64,000 bases of DNA. Origin: Oscillospiraceae bacterium. GTDB taxonomy: Bacteria > Bacillota > Clostridia > Oscillospirales > CAG-382. Location: assembly GCA_015064895.1 (NCBI GenBank), contig SVRI01000001.1, positions 65,619 to 129,618 on the forward strand, written 5' to 3'. Under the pieces are notes generated by a model that saw only the letters and a program-made list of their open reading frames with translations, ran no database searches and was not told the DNA's origin. Position 1 is the stretch's first letter. Each line of letters begins with the position of its first letter. A program made the position numbers and the translations under genes. Below are positions 37,041-45,870 of this stretch, one piece after another.

Positions 37041-40000
37041 ATGGGACAAAATGAACGCAACGAATTTAAAGCGATAAAAATCGGTCTTGCTTCCCCCGAA
37101 ATGATCCGTTCTTGGTCACACGGTGAGGTTAAGAAGCCCGAAACTATCAACTATAGAACATTAAAGCCTGAAAGAGACGGTCTCTTCTGCGAAAAAATCT
37201 TTGGTCCGACAAAGGACTGGGAATGTCATTGCGGCAAGTATAAGAGAGTACGTTATAAGGGCAAGGTGTGCGAAAAGTGCCACGTTGAAATTACCACCAA
37301 CAAGGTAAGACGTGAAAGAATGGGTCATATTGAACTTGCATGCCCCGTTTCACACATCTGGTACTTCAGAGCAATCCCCTCCAGAATGGGTCTTCTTCTT
37401 GATATTTCTCCCAGAAATCTCGAAAAGGTTCTATATTTTGCAAACTACATCGTTCTTGAACCCGGTGAAGGTACCGGTCTTGAAAAGATGCAGATTCTCA
37501 CAGAACAGGAATATCAGAAGGCATACGAATACTACGGAAATGACTTCCGTGTAGGTATGGGTGCGGAAGCTATCAAGGAACTCCTTGGAGAACTTGACTG
37601 CGAAGCACTTTCGGCAGAACTCAAGGCAGAACTTGAAACTGCAGTCGGTCAGAAGAGAGTAAGAATCATCAAGAGACTCGAAGTTGTTGAAGCATTCCGT
37701 GTTTCCGGCAACAATCCTCAGTGGATGGTTCTTGATGTAGTTCCCGTAATTCCCCCGGATGTACGTCCTATGGTACAGCTCGACGGCGGCAGATTTGCTA
37801 CATCTGACCTTAATGACCTTTACAGAAGAGTTATCAACAGAAATAACAGACTTAAGAAGATGATGGAGCTTCATGCCCCTGAAATCATCATAAGAAACGA
37901 AAAAAGAATGCTTCAGGAAGCTGTTGACGCCCTTATTGACAACGGCAGACGCGGAAGAGCAGTTACAGGTCCTAACAACAGACCATTAAAATCTCTTTCC
38001 GAAATGCTCCGCGGTAAGCAGGGTAGATTCCGTCAGAACCTTCTCGGTAAGCGTGTTGACTATTCCGGCCGTTCTGTTATCGTAGTTGGTCCTGACCTTA
38101 AGATTTACCAGTGCGGTCTTCCTAAGGAAATGGCACTCGAACTCTTCAAGCCTTTCATCATGAAGAGACTTGTTGAAACAGGTAAGGCTTCCAACATCAA
38201 GGACGCAAAGAAGAAGGTTGAAAGAGTAAACGGCGAAGTTTGGGATGCACTTGAACATGTAATCAAGGATCACCCCGTACTTCTCAACCGTGCACCTACT
38301 CTTCACAGACTTTCCATTCAGGCATTCGAGCCTGTACTTGTAGAAGGCAGAGCTATTAAGCTTCATCCCCTTGTATGTACAGCGTTTAACGCCGACTTTG
38401 ACGGTGACCAGATGCCTGTACACGTACCCCTTTCTGCAGAAGCACAGGCAGAAGCACGCTTCCTCATGCTCTCTGCAAATAACCTCTTGAAGCCTGTTAA
38501 CGGTAAGGCTGTAACCGTTCCTTCTCAGGATATGGTTCTCGGTGCTTACTACCTCACACTTCTTAAGCACGGCGAACCCGGTGACGTAAGAATTGATGAA
38601 AACGGCAACGAGATTTACAGAACATTCAGAAACTTCGACGAAGCAATGATGGCTTACTCTGTAGGTGAACTCGGTCTTCACTCTCCCATTAAGGTTATGA
38701 TGGAAAAGACAAGACCTGACGGCACCGTTAAGAAGGGGCTCATCAATTGTACACTCGGTAGACTTATATTCAACCAGCCCATTCCTCAGGATCTCCACTT
38801 CATCGAAAGAAATGAAGATAACGAACTCGACCTTGAAATCAACTTCGTTGTTACTAAGGACGAACTCGGTCAGCTTGTTGACAGCTGTATCAAGTACCAT
38901 GGTATTTCCAGAACAGCAGAGCTCCTTGACGAAATCAAGGCTATGGGTTATAAGTACTCAACAAGAGGTTCTATTTCCATCTCCGTATACGATATGACCG
39001 TTCCTCCTCAGAAGAAGGTTATCATCGCAGAAGGTGAAAAGCAGGTTGACGTTATTTCCAAGATGTATAAACGCGGTCTTCTCTCCAACGAAGAAAGAAG
39101 AGAACGTGTTATCAAGGTTTGGGAAGACGTTACAAAGGACGTTACAAACGCACTTCAGTCAAACCTTGACGAATTCAACTCCATCAAGATGATGGCGGAT
39201 TCCGGTGCGAGAGGTTCTATCAAGCAGATCAGACAGCTTGCAGGTATGCGAGGCCTTATGGCATCCACATCAGGTAAGACTATCGAACTTCCCATCAAGG
39301 CAAACTTCCGTGAAGGTCTTAACATCCTCGAATACTTCATTGCTGCCCGTGGTGCACGTAAGGGTCTTGCCGATACAGCGCTCAGAACTGCTGACTCGGG
39401 TTACCTTACAAGACGTCTTGTTGACGTTGCTCAGGACGTAATTGTCCGTGAAGAAAACTGTCACGACAAGGTTGGTCTCTGGGTTGAAACCATCAAGGAT
39501 AACAATGAAATCATTGAACCCCTTTCCGACAGACTTATCGGCAGATATATCATAGATGATATCGTTCATCCTGAGACCGGTGAAGTTCTCGCAAAGGACG
39601 ATACAATGCTCACAGAGCATGAAGTTGAAAAGATTGTGGCAGCAGGTATTGAAAGAGTACACGTTCGCTCGGCTCTCAACTGTCATGCAAAGCACGGTTG
39701 CTGCGTACACTGCTACGGTGCCGACCTTGCTTCCGGTAATCCTGTAAACATCGGTGAATCAGTTGGTATCATTGCTGCTCAGTCTATCGGTGAACCCGGT
39801 ACACAGCTTACAATGAGAACCTTCCATACCGGTGGTGTTGCCGGCGGCGATATCACTCAGGGTCTTCCCCGAGTTGAAGAGCTTTTCGAAGCAAGAAAGC
39901 CCAAGAAGACAAGCGTTGTTGCAGACTTTGACGGTGAAATCACCATCAACGAAGATAAGAAGGCAAGACACGTTAAGCTCACAGGCACAGACGGCGAAGA

Positions 40001-40805
40001 AAAGGTTTACCTCATTCCTTACGGCACAAGAATGGTTGTGCAGACAGGTGACAGCGTAGTCAGAGGTCAGAGCCTCACAGAAGGTAACATCAGCCCTGCC
40101 GACATCCTTAGAATCAACGGTCTTAACGCAGTTTATTCCTACATCATTATGGAAGTACAGCGTGTATACCGTCTCCAGGGTGTTGAAATCAACGACAAGC
40201 ACATTGAAGTTATCGCACGTCAGATGACAAGAAAGGTTAAGATTGAGCATCCCGGTTCTACTGATATGCTTATCGGCTCGCTTGTTGACGTTGTTGAATT
40301 CGAAGAAAAGAATGCTGAAATCGCAAAGAGACTTGCTGACGGCGAGGTTGGTATTGCAGAAGCTACATGCTCTCCCGTACTCTTTGGTATTACAAAGGCT
40401 TCACTTTCAACAGAATCCTTCATGTCTGCTGCTTCCTTCCAGGAAACAACAAAGGTTCTTACAGAAGCGGCTATCCGCGGTAAGGTTGACCATCTTATCG
40501 GCCTTAAGGAAAACGTTATCATCGGTAAGCTCATTCCTGCAGGTACAGGTATGTCCATGTACAGAGACATTGAAGTTACTGATGAAAACGGTAATGAACT
40601 CAAGGTTGATATGCCTGAAACCGAAAACAAGTATCAGGATTTCAAGATGGGTCTTGAAGCACTCAAAGCAGATGCTGCTTTTGCAGAGGATGCTGACGAA
40701 GATGCTTCTTTTGAAGGCGATGAAGAAGATGATGCAGATACAAATGTAGATGAGCTTCTTCTTGCTCTTGAAAAGGCACTTGACAGCGAAAATAACGAAG
40801 ACTAA
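37041..40805 (+). CDS. rpoC: DNA-directed RNA polymerase subunit beta-prime
   Basis: Core RNA polymerase subunit, 1254 residues. The N-terminal zinc ribbon is [19 protein letters not shown]. The catalytic magnesium loop NADFDGDQM holds aspartates 452, 454 and 456. The second zinc site includes [13 protein letters not shown], and the trigger-loop region includes [24 protein letters not shown]. The C-terminus ends in an acidic Glu/Asp-rich tail (about 1215-1254). It follows rpoB by 39 bases with AAAGGAGCG before the ATG and ends at a strong terminator. No ribosomal protein genes follow, as they do in many Firmicutes. Confidence 0.98.
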   Translation: MGQNERNEFKAIKIGLASPEMIRSWSHGEVKKPETINYRTLKPERDGLFCEKIFGPTKDWECHCGKYKRVRYKGKVCEKCHVEITTNKVRRERMGHIELACPVSHIWYFRAIPSRMGLLLDISPRNLEKVLYFANYIVLEPGEGTGLEKMQILTEQEYQKAYEYYGNDFRVGMGAEAIKELLGELDCEALSAELKAELETAVGQKRVRIIKRLEVVEAFRVSGNNPQWMVLDVVPVIPPDVRPMVQLDGGRFATSDLNDLYRRVINRNNRLKKMMELHAPEIIIRNEKRMLQEAVDALIDNGRRGRAVTGPNNRPLKSLSEMLRGKQGRFRQNLLGKRVDYSGRSVIVVGPDLKIYQCGLPKEMALELFKPFIMKRLVETGKASNIKDAKKKVERVNGEVWDALEHVIKDHPVLLNRAPTLHRLSIQAFEPVLVEGRAIKLHPLVCTAFNADFDGDQMPVHVPLSAEAQAEARFLMLSANNLLKPVNGKAVTVPSQDMVLGAYYLTLLKHGEPGDVRIDENGNEIYRTFRNFDEAMMAYSVGELGLHSPIKVMMEKTRPDGTVKKGLINCTLGRLIFNQPIPQDLHFIERNEDNELDLEINFVVTKDELGQLVDSCIKYHGISRTAELLDEIKAMGYKYSTRGSISISVYDMTVPPQKKVIIAEGEKQVDVISKMYKRGLLSNEERRERVIKVWEDVTKDVTNALQSNLDEFNSIKMMADSGARGSIKQIRQLAGMRGLMASTSGKTIELPIKANFREGLNILEYFIAARGARKGLADTALRTADSGYLTRRLVDVAQDVIVREENCHDKVGLWVETIKDNNEIIEPLSDRLIGRYIIDDIVHPETGEVLAKDDTMLTEHEVEKIVAAGIERVHVRSALNCHAKHGCCVHCYGADLASGNPVNIGESVGIIAAQSIGEPGTQLTMRTFHTGGVAGGDITQGLPRVEELFEARKPKKTSVVADFDGEITINEDKKARHVKLTGTDGEEKVYLIPYGTRMVVQTGDSVVRGQSLTEGNISPADILRINGLNAVYSYIIMEVQRVYRLQGVEINDKHIEVIARQMTRKVKIEHPGSTDMLIGSLVDVVEFEEKNAEIAKRLADGEVGIAEATCSPVLFGITKASLSTESFMSAASFQETTKVLTEAAIRGKVDHLIGLKENVIIGKLIPAGTGMSMYRDIEVTDENGNELKVDMPETENKYQDFKMGLEALKADAAFAEDADEDASFEGDEEDDADTNVDELLLALEKALDSENNED

Positions 40806-40816
40806 CAAATAAAAAA

Positions 40817-40845
40817 GGAGCCGAGATAAACTTCGGCTCCTTTTT
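40817..40845 (+). terminator. Terminator of rpoBC
   Basis: GGAGCCGA/TTCGGCTCC arms around GATAAAC, then T5. Confidence 0.88.
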
Positions 40846-40869
40846 ACTAATGAAGAGAGGATAATTGAA

Positions 40870-41349
40870 ATGAAAGTACAGATCACAATGGAAAACGGCG
40901 GCGTAATGACGCTTGAACTCTTCCCCGAAATTGCACCCATAACAGTAGAAAACTTTGTGAAGCTCGTAAAGGAAGGCTTCTACAACGGACTTATCTTCCA
41001 CAGAGTAATCGAAGGCTTTATGATTCAGGGCGGCGACCCTACAGGCACAGGCATGGGTGGTCCCGGTCATACAATCAAGGGTGAATTTATGGCAAACGGT
41101 GTAAAGAATACACTTAAGCATACAAGAGGGGTTATTTCCATGGCTCGCAGCATGAACCCCAACTCTGCAGGAAGCCAGTTCTTTATCATGCATAAGGATG
41201 CACCTCATCTTGACGGTCAGTATGCCGCATTCGGCAAGCTTGTGGAAGGTTTTGAAACACTTGATGAAATTGCAACAACAGGTACCGATGGCATGGACAG
41301 ACCCAGATTTGATATGAAGATGGAAACTGTTACGGTAGTAGAAGAATAG
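40870..41349 (+). CDS. Cyclophilin-type peptidyl-prolyl cis-trans isomerase
   Basis: Catalyses proline isomerisation in protein folding. The 159-residue single-domain cyclophilin has no signal peptide, so it is cytosolic. Family landmarks are NFVKLVKEGFYNGLIFHRVIEGFMIQGGDPTGTG (catalytic Arg in FHRV), RGVISMARSMNPNSAGSQFFI, LDGQYAAFGKLVEG. GAAGAGAGGATAATTGAA precedes the ATG. It has its own short leader after the rpoC terminator and is followed by hairpin elements. Confidence 0.93.
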   Translation: MKVQITMENGGVMTLELFPEIAPITVENFVKLVKEGFYNGLIFHRVIEGFMIQGGDPTGTGMGGPGHTIKGEFMANGVKNTLKHTRGVISMARSMNPNSAGSQFFIMHKDAPHLDGQYAAFGKLVEGFETLDEIATTGTDGMDRPRFDMKMETVTVVEE

Positions 41350-41534
41350 TTACTTTCTCTTTGATAAAAAGACCTACTTTCTTGAGGAGAAAGTAGGCAA
41401 AGACCTTTTGAATTAATCACTGTCCCTTAAAAGTGCTAAGCGGATGGAACATTCTCGGATAAAGCGAATCGCAGATGTCAAACGCCGACATCTGCGATTT
41501 TTGTGGTAGGGGACGGCGTCCTCGACGTCCCGCT
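41350..41534 (+). repeat. Stop-codon hairpin variant, AAAC-loop hairpin, 29-bp repeat
   Basis: After the isomerase stop, the familiar TTACTTTCTCTTTGATAAAAAG begins but is replaced midway by CCTACTTTCT/GAGAAAGTAGG (41373-41397). 41467-41499 is AATCGCAGATGTC, loop AAACGCC, GACATCTGCGATT, followed by T. 41506-41534 is the third exact copy of the GTAGGGGACGGCGTCC 29-mer. It lies between convergent genes. Confidence 0.75.
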
Positions 41535-41545
41535 TGTTTTTCGTT

Positions 41546-42376
41546 TTAATACTTCAATATACCTGTTGCCGAACCAATCGGAAGCCTGTTTTTCACCCTC
41601 TCGGCATACGCTCTCTGAAGCGACGTTTCCATTGGCAGATTTTCATACGAAAAATCCGAGAGACGTCCGAATACGTGGAAAAGCTCGGAATAATCACATG
41701 TTTCGTGGGTTGAAATAATATCAAAGTCACTCATAAAATCCAAGATTCTGCTGTCTTTTGACAGCATTTTTTTGTGTTCGGGATAAAGCAGCCAACTGTC
41801 GGCAATTATGGGATATGTGCCGAAGTATTGCCTTGCAAGGCTGTATGAAAAAATCCGTTTTTCCTTTGACAAGTCGGCACCGTCGGGTAAATGAAATATA
41901 ATTGCTTTTTTACCCTCATATTTACCATACTGGTATTCAAATTCACCCAGCCTTATAATATTTCCTCTTACATAATTTGCGAGAAAATGATAGTCATAGA
42001 GACCGTGTTTTCCATTCGCTTTGAAATACTCTTTTGAAGAATCGGATATTCTTTTTACAGTGTCGTAAAAGATATCGGAATTATCCATTCTTGCTTTAAA
42101 ATCGCTGTAAGCTTCTTCAAGCAGAAGAATATAGATTAGCAAGGATGCCGTTTCCAAAGGCAAACCCAAAGTTTTCAATTTATCATAAAACTCATAAGGA
42201 TAAAATGCCTCGTCAAAACACAAAACGCCTGTCTTTTCGACGCAAAATGGCTCTGTATCGAAAAACAGACGTGTAAACTCATTGATATTTGTGTTTTTTG
42301 TAAAATCGAGAGCATGACGTACAAGAGCTTCATCGAAGCCCGATTTTTCTATAAGTTTTTTATAGAAATCCGTCAT
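41546..42376 (-). CDS. GNAT-like N-acyltransferase domain protein
   Basis: A 276-residue cytosolic protein resembling the two-domain acyltransferase family with an all-helical N-terminal part and a GNAT-like C-terminal part. The clue is HLPDGADLSKEKRIFSYSLARQYF (about 165-190) followed by IADSWLLYPEHKKMLSKDSRILDF, matching the H-[IL]-P-.-G...SW-L-[LD]-P pattern of that family. The acyl donor and acceptor are unknown. It is the last gene of a minus-strand run with the zinc-ribbon membrane protein and mnmG. No clear link to tRNA modification is implied. Confidence 0.65.
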   Translation of the reverse strand: MTDFYKKLIEKSGFDEALVRHALDFTKNTNINEFTRLFFDTEPFCVEKTGVLCFDEAFYPYEFYDKLKTLGLPLETASLLIYILLLEEAYSDFKARMDNSDIFYDTVKRISDSSKEYFKANGKHGLYDYHFLANYVRGNIIRLGEFEYQYGKYEGKKAIIFHLPDGADLSKEKRIFSYSLARQYFGTYPIIADSWLLYPEHKKMLSKDSRILDFMSDFDIISTHETCDYSELFHVFGRLSDFSYENLPMETSLQRAYAERVKNRLPIGSATGILKY

Positions 42377-42388
42377 AACAGCCTCCTG

Positions 42389-43036
42389 CTATTTATACCA
42401 CAATGTTGTGAAACACATGCTGCATCGGGTTCTTGTGTTTTTTTCAAAAGAGCCGCACTTGGTACAAAGGCACATTCCCGACGGTACAACATTTTTGTTC
42501 ATGGGTACGGGAAACCTTACTCCGTTTATTACCGAAACCGATGAATCAAGGTCGTAAAGCCTGTCAAAGGTGGCAAGGTTGGGGACTTTTATCTTTTTGG
42601 TGCGTTTGCCACCCTTCTTTTTGACGGTGATTATGTTGTAACCATCGTACATTACCATGTGCATTCGCTTGATGACAACTTTTTTACCTTGTTTGTCCTT
42701 GGTAACAAGCTCGGCACTTTGCTTTTCGATTTTTTCTATTTTGCCGTAAAAGGTGTATGTAGTAAAGATTTTATAGGGTTTTATGACAAAAAGACCAATC
42801 GTACACAGTAACATGGGGATAATCAAAAGTCTTGCGTCGGCTGTGTCATAGTATACATAGTCAAGATTCAGATATCTGTTTCCCGACTCAAGCCAGACAA
42901 TACACCATGCAATGAAAATAACAATTCTCATCAGACAAAAGAATGAGCCCCTTTTGTAAAACGGAATGGTGTTTTTATAGGAGGACATAATGCTGTTATG
43001 ACGTTCTCTTAGCTGAGATGGTGTTGTATATATCAT
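42389..43036 (-). CDS. Membrane protein with C-terminal zinc ribbon, unknown function
   Basis: A protein of about 215 residues with two membrane segments (about 31-50 and 69-88). A cytosolic beta-rich region follows, rich in Lys (KKKGGKRTKKIKV), then a C-terminal four-cysteine ribbon CLCTKCGSFEKNTRTRCSMC. Two ATGs adjoin. I use the second (43036) because AAGGAGG is six bases before it and only three before the first. It begins 18 bases after the mnmG stop and ends 12 bases before the acyltransferase gene. I do not recognise a family. Confidence 0.65.
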   Translation of the reverse strand: MIYTTPSQLRERHNSIMSSYKNTIPFYKRGSFFCLMRIVIFIAWCIVWLESGNRYLNLDYVYYDTADARLLIIPMLLCTIGLFVIKPYKIFTTYTFYGKIEKIEKQSAELVTKDKQGKKVVIKRMHMVMYDGYNIITVKKKGGKRTKKIKVPNLATFDRLYDLDSSVSVINGVRFPVPMNKNVVPSGMCLCTKCGSFEKNTRTRCSMCFTTLWYK

Positions 43037-43054
43037 CATGTACCTCCTTTTTGT

Positions 43055-44926
43055 TTATATGATGTTGAAATATATCATCAGCACCTGGATGTCCGAAGGA
43101 CTTACGCCTGAAATTCTCGATGCCTGACCGATGTTTTTCGGCTTTACCTGAGATAATTTCTGCTTTGTTTCGGCTCTGATTCCTGTGATTGCAAAGTAGT
43201 CAACATCGTCGGGAATCTTCTTTGATTCAAGCTTTTTGAAGCGTTCTGCCTCTCTTATCTGTCTTGCAATGTAACCCTCGTACTTGATTTCAACCTCAAC
43301 CGCCTCTTTGACTTTTCTGTCGGTGATTTCGGGACGTGTTTTGTCGATTGGTGCAAGACAGTCGTAACTGAGCTCGGGGCGTCTTAAAAGTTCGGCAAGA
43401 CTTATGCCGTTTGTTATGGGGGTAGAATTGTGTTCTTCTAAGATTTTTAAAACCTCGGGAGTGGGACCTACATGAATTGAGTTTATTCTTTCAACTTCCG
43501 AGTCGATGAGAGCCTTTTTCTCAAGGAATCTGTTGTATCCCTCGTCGCTTATAAGACCGATTTCGTAGCCAAGGGGAGTAAGTCTTCTGTCGGCGTTGTC
43601 CTGACGCAGAAGAAGTCTGTATTCGCTTCTCGAAGTCATTATTCTGTAGGGCTCGTTTGTACCTTTTGTTACAAGGTCGTCAATTAAAGTTCCGATATAT
43701 GAGGAATCTCTCGAAAGGGTAAATTCTTCTTTTCCGTATATTTTTCTTGCGGCATTGATACCTGCAATAAGTCCCTGCACTGCCGCTTCTTCATATCCCG
43801 ATGTGCCGTTGAACTGACCGGCACCGAAAAGTCCGGGAAAGTCCTTAAATTCAAGGGAGGCTTTTAATGATAACGGGTCACAGCAATCGTATTCAATGGC
43901 ATAGCCTATACGCATAACGATTGCATTTTCCATACCTTCAATTGAATGGAGCATCTCAAGCTGAACGTCCTCGGGAAGGGATGATGAAAAGCCCTGGAGA
44001 TACACTTCCTTTGTGTCGTAACCGAGCGGCTCAACAAAGAGCTGATGACGGTTTTTGTCGGCAAATCGCATTACCTTGTCCTCAATACTCGGACAGTATC
44101 TCGGACCTACGCCGTGAATCTTGCCGGAATATAGAGGGGAACGGTGGATATTGTTTCTTATAATTTCGTGGGTTTTTTCGTTGGTGTAGCAGACATAACA
44201 GGGAAGCGACTTTAAGTTTTCTTCAAAGTTCACGGTATCTGCCGAGAAATGCTCGGGGATTTCGTCGCCGTCCTGACGTTCAAGTACGTCATAGTTTATG
44301 GAATCGGCGTGGATTCTTACGGGTGTGCCTGTTTTGAATCTCATCATGGGAACGCCGAGGTTCCTCAGTGAATCTGTAAGACCTACAGCCGCAAACATAC
44401 CGTCGGGGCCGCCCTCAAAGCTGACGTCGCCAACGATAATTCTGCCCTCGAGATATGTGCCTGAGCAGATGATAACCGTCTTTGTCTGCCATACGGCACC
44501 GTACTTTGTAACGCAAAGCCATTCGTCGCCGTCACGGCGGATATCTACAATTTCAGCTTGACGGAGCGTGAGATTTTCGGTGTCCTCGATAACCTGCTTC
44601 ATAAGGATTTTATATTTGTTTCTGTCAGCCTGCATTCTGAGTGAATGTACAGCAGGGCCTTTACCCCTGTTTAAGAGACGTGACTGCATACAAACCTTGT
44701 CAGCCTGTCTTCCCATTTCACCGCCGAGAGCATCAAGCTCGCAAACGAGATGTCCTTTACCGCTGCCGCCTATTGACGGATTACAGGGCATATTGCCGAC
44801 AGCATCGAGGTTGATTGTAAAAAGAACAGTCTGACAGCCAAGACGGGCACTGGCAAGAGCAGCCTCTATGCCTGCATGACCTGCACCGACTACGGCAACG
44901 TCAATTTTTCCTGCTATGTATTCCAT
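43055..44926 (-). CDS. mnmG: tRNA uridine 5-carboxymethylaminomethyl modification enzyme MnmG
   Basis: FAD enzyme that, with MnmE, builds the 5-carboxymethylaminomethyl group on U34 of tRNAs. The 623 residues start at ATG 44926, right before YIAGKIDVAVVGAGHAGIEAALASARLG, the FAD-binding motif; AAGAAGGAAC precedes it. Other landmarks are GNMPCNPSIGGSGKGHLVCELDALGGEMG, GPRYCPSIEDKVMRFADK and PQEQ-region GYAIEYDCC. Usual neighbours mnmE and rsmG are not adjacent; instead the DUF2344 gene lies 14 bases upstream. Confidence 0.96.
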   Translation of the reverse strand: MEYIAGKIDVAVVGAGHAGIEAALASARLGCQTVLFTINLDAVGNMPCNPSIGGSGKGHLVCELDALGGEMGRQADKVCMQSRLLNRGKGPAVHSLRMQADRNKYKILMKQVIEDTENLTLRQAEIVDIRRDGDEWLCVTKYGAVWQTKTVIICSGTYLEGRIIVGDVSFEGGPDGMFAAVGLTDSLRNLGVPMMRFKTGTPVRIHADSINYDVLERQDGDEIPEHFSADTVNFEENLKSLPCYVCYTNEKTHEIIRNNIHRSPLYSGKIHGVGPRYCPSIEDKVMRFADKNRHQLFVEPLGYDTKEVYLQGFSSSLPEDVQLEMLHSIEGMENAIVMRIGYAIEYDCCDPLSLKASLEFKDFPGLFGAGQFNGTSGYEEAAVQGLIAGINAARKIYGKEEFTLSRDSSYIGTLIDDLVTKGTNEPYRIMTSRSEYRLLLRQDNADRRLTPLGYEIGLISDEGYNRFLEKKALIDSEVERINSIHVGPTPEVLKILEEHNSTPITNGISLAELLRRPELSYDCLAPIDKTRPEITDRKVKEAVEVEIKYEGYIARQIREAERFKKLESKKIPDDVDYFAITGIRAETKQKLSQVKPKNIGQASRISGVSPSDIQVLMIYFNII

Positions 44927-44939
44927 AAATGTTCCTTCT

Positions 44940-45575
44940 TTACTTGGTTTCAAAGAGTATGTCTGTTCTTGTGATGTCGTATTCATCGGGAATATCAAGC
45001 CCCGAATTTCTCATTGACACAAGAACAAGGTCGGGATTTAAGTAACTGTCGCCCGATGCCGCAAGGGTGAGGAAAAGCGTGGTTTTGCCATTGTCGTCTT
45101 TGACGTCATAGCCGTATACCATGCTCTTTATATCAAGCTCCTTTTCCTTGCCGCTTTTGGTTGTTTTCATAACGGGTGCAAGATTTGAAAGGGCTTCCTT
45201 TAATTCTTGTACTCCGACAGAGAGTCCTTCAAATATGAGCTCGTATTTGGCACTTTTTACCTTGCCCATCTTAAGCTCGGGACTGTAAACTTCTTTGATT
45301 TCGATTTCATGGGTGAATGCATTTTCGAGTCTTTCCTTTACCTCTTCATGAGAAAACTCCTCGGTTAAAGTAATGTCGCAAAGCTCGTTTTCACCAACCA
45401 TGCCGACAGATAACGGCAGTGCAAACACCTGCTTTGGATGGGGCGAAAATCCCTCTGAATATTTTACGGGAAGCTCGGCTCTCTTTAACGCCCTTGTAAA
45501 AGAGTGGGCAAAATCAAGGTGAGATACAAATATGAGACTTCCTCTTTTTGCAAATTTAATTCTGTGTGTAGACAT
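44940..45575 (-). CDS. TIGR03936-family (DUF2344) radical-SAM-associated protein
   Basis: A 211-residue protein of the DUF2344 family, beginning HRIKFAKRGSLIFVSHLDFAHSFTRALKRAELPVKYSEGFSPHP-like (key segments: FVSHLD, RALKRA, YSEGFSPHP). It normally accompanies a B12-binding radical SAM protein (TIGR03960), which is the next gene upstream here; in some genomes the two are fused. The function is not established. The pair is split here by a 295-base repeat element whose final hairpin overlaps the GGAGG ribosome binding site of this gene. Confidence 0.88.
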   Translation of the reverse strand: MSTHRIKFAKRGSLIFVSHLDFAHSFTRALKRAELPVKYSEGFSPHPKQVFALPLSVGMVGENELCDITLTEEFSHEEVKERLENAFTHEIEIKEVYSPELKMGKVKSAKYELIFEGLSVGVQELKEALSNLAPVMKTTKSGKEKELDIKSMVYGYDVKDDNGKTTLFLTLAASGDSYLNPDLVLVSMRNSGLDIPDEYDITRTDILFETK

Positions 45576-45870
45576 AATTTCCTCCTACTTTTCTTTCGCA
45601 GAAAAGTAGGCAAAAGAACTCGCATTTGTCAACTTTTCATTGAAATTTGTATTTGGTTTGTAAGGTTCTCGAGTGGAGTTTCATTTTGATGCCGATAAGG
45701 CGGGCATCAAAATGAGTGCAAAAGGGTGTCCGATGAGTTTGACCGCTTGCCTTTATGGCGGTCAAACGGTGCTTCAATCGGGCATCATATGCTTTGTGTT
45801 AATTAAAACCATGGTCCCGAAATCATTTTCTTTTTGGTTACTTTTTCTTTTTATCAAAGAAAAAGTAACA
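45576..45870 (-). repeat. Complete A-B composite repeat element
   Basis: Fills the whole gap between two minus-strand genes. In transcription order: a hairpin at 45869-45837 (GTTACTTTTTCTTT and matching arm, two bases after the upstream stop); AAGAAAATGATTTCGGGA; a hairpin GTTTGACCGCC.../GCGGTCAAAC; a hairpin ATTTTGATGCC/GGCATCAAAAT (about 45682-45714); GACAAATGCGAGTTCTTTTG; and a hairpin CCTACTTTTCT/AGAAAAGTAGG (45610-45584) that merges with the downstream GGAGG. The same order and orientation occur at 11013-11430. Confidence 0.85.
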
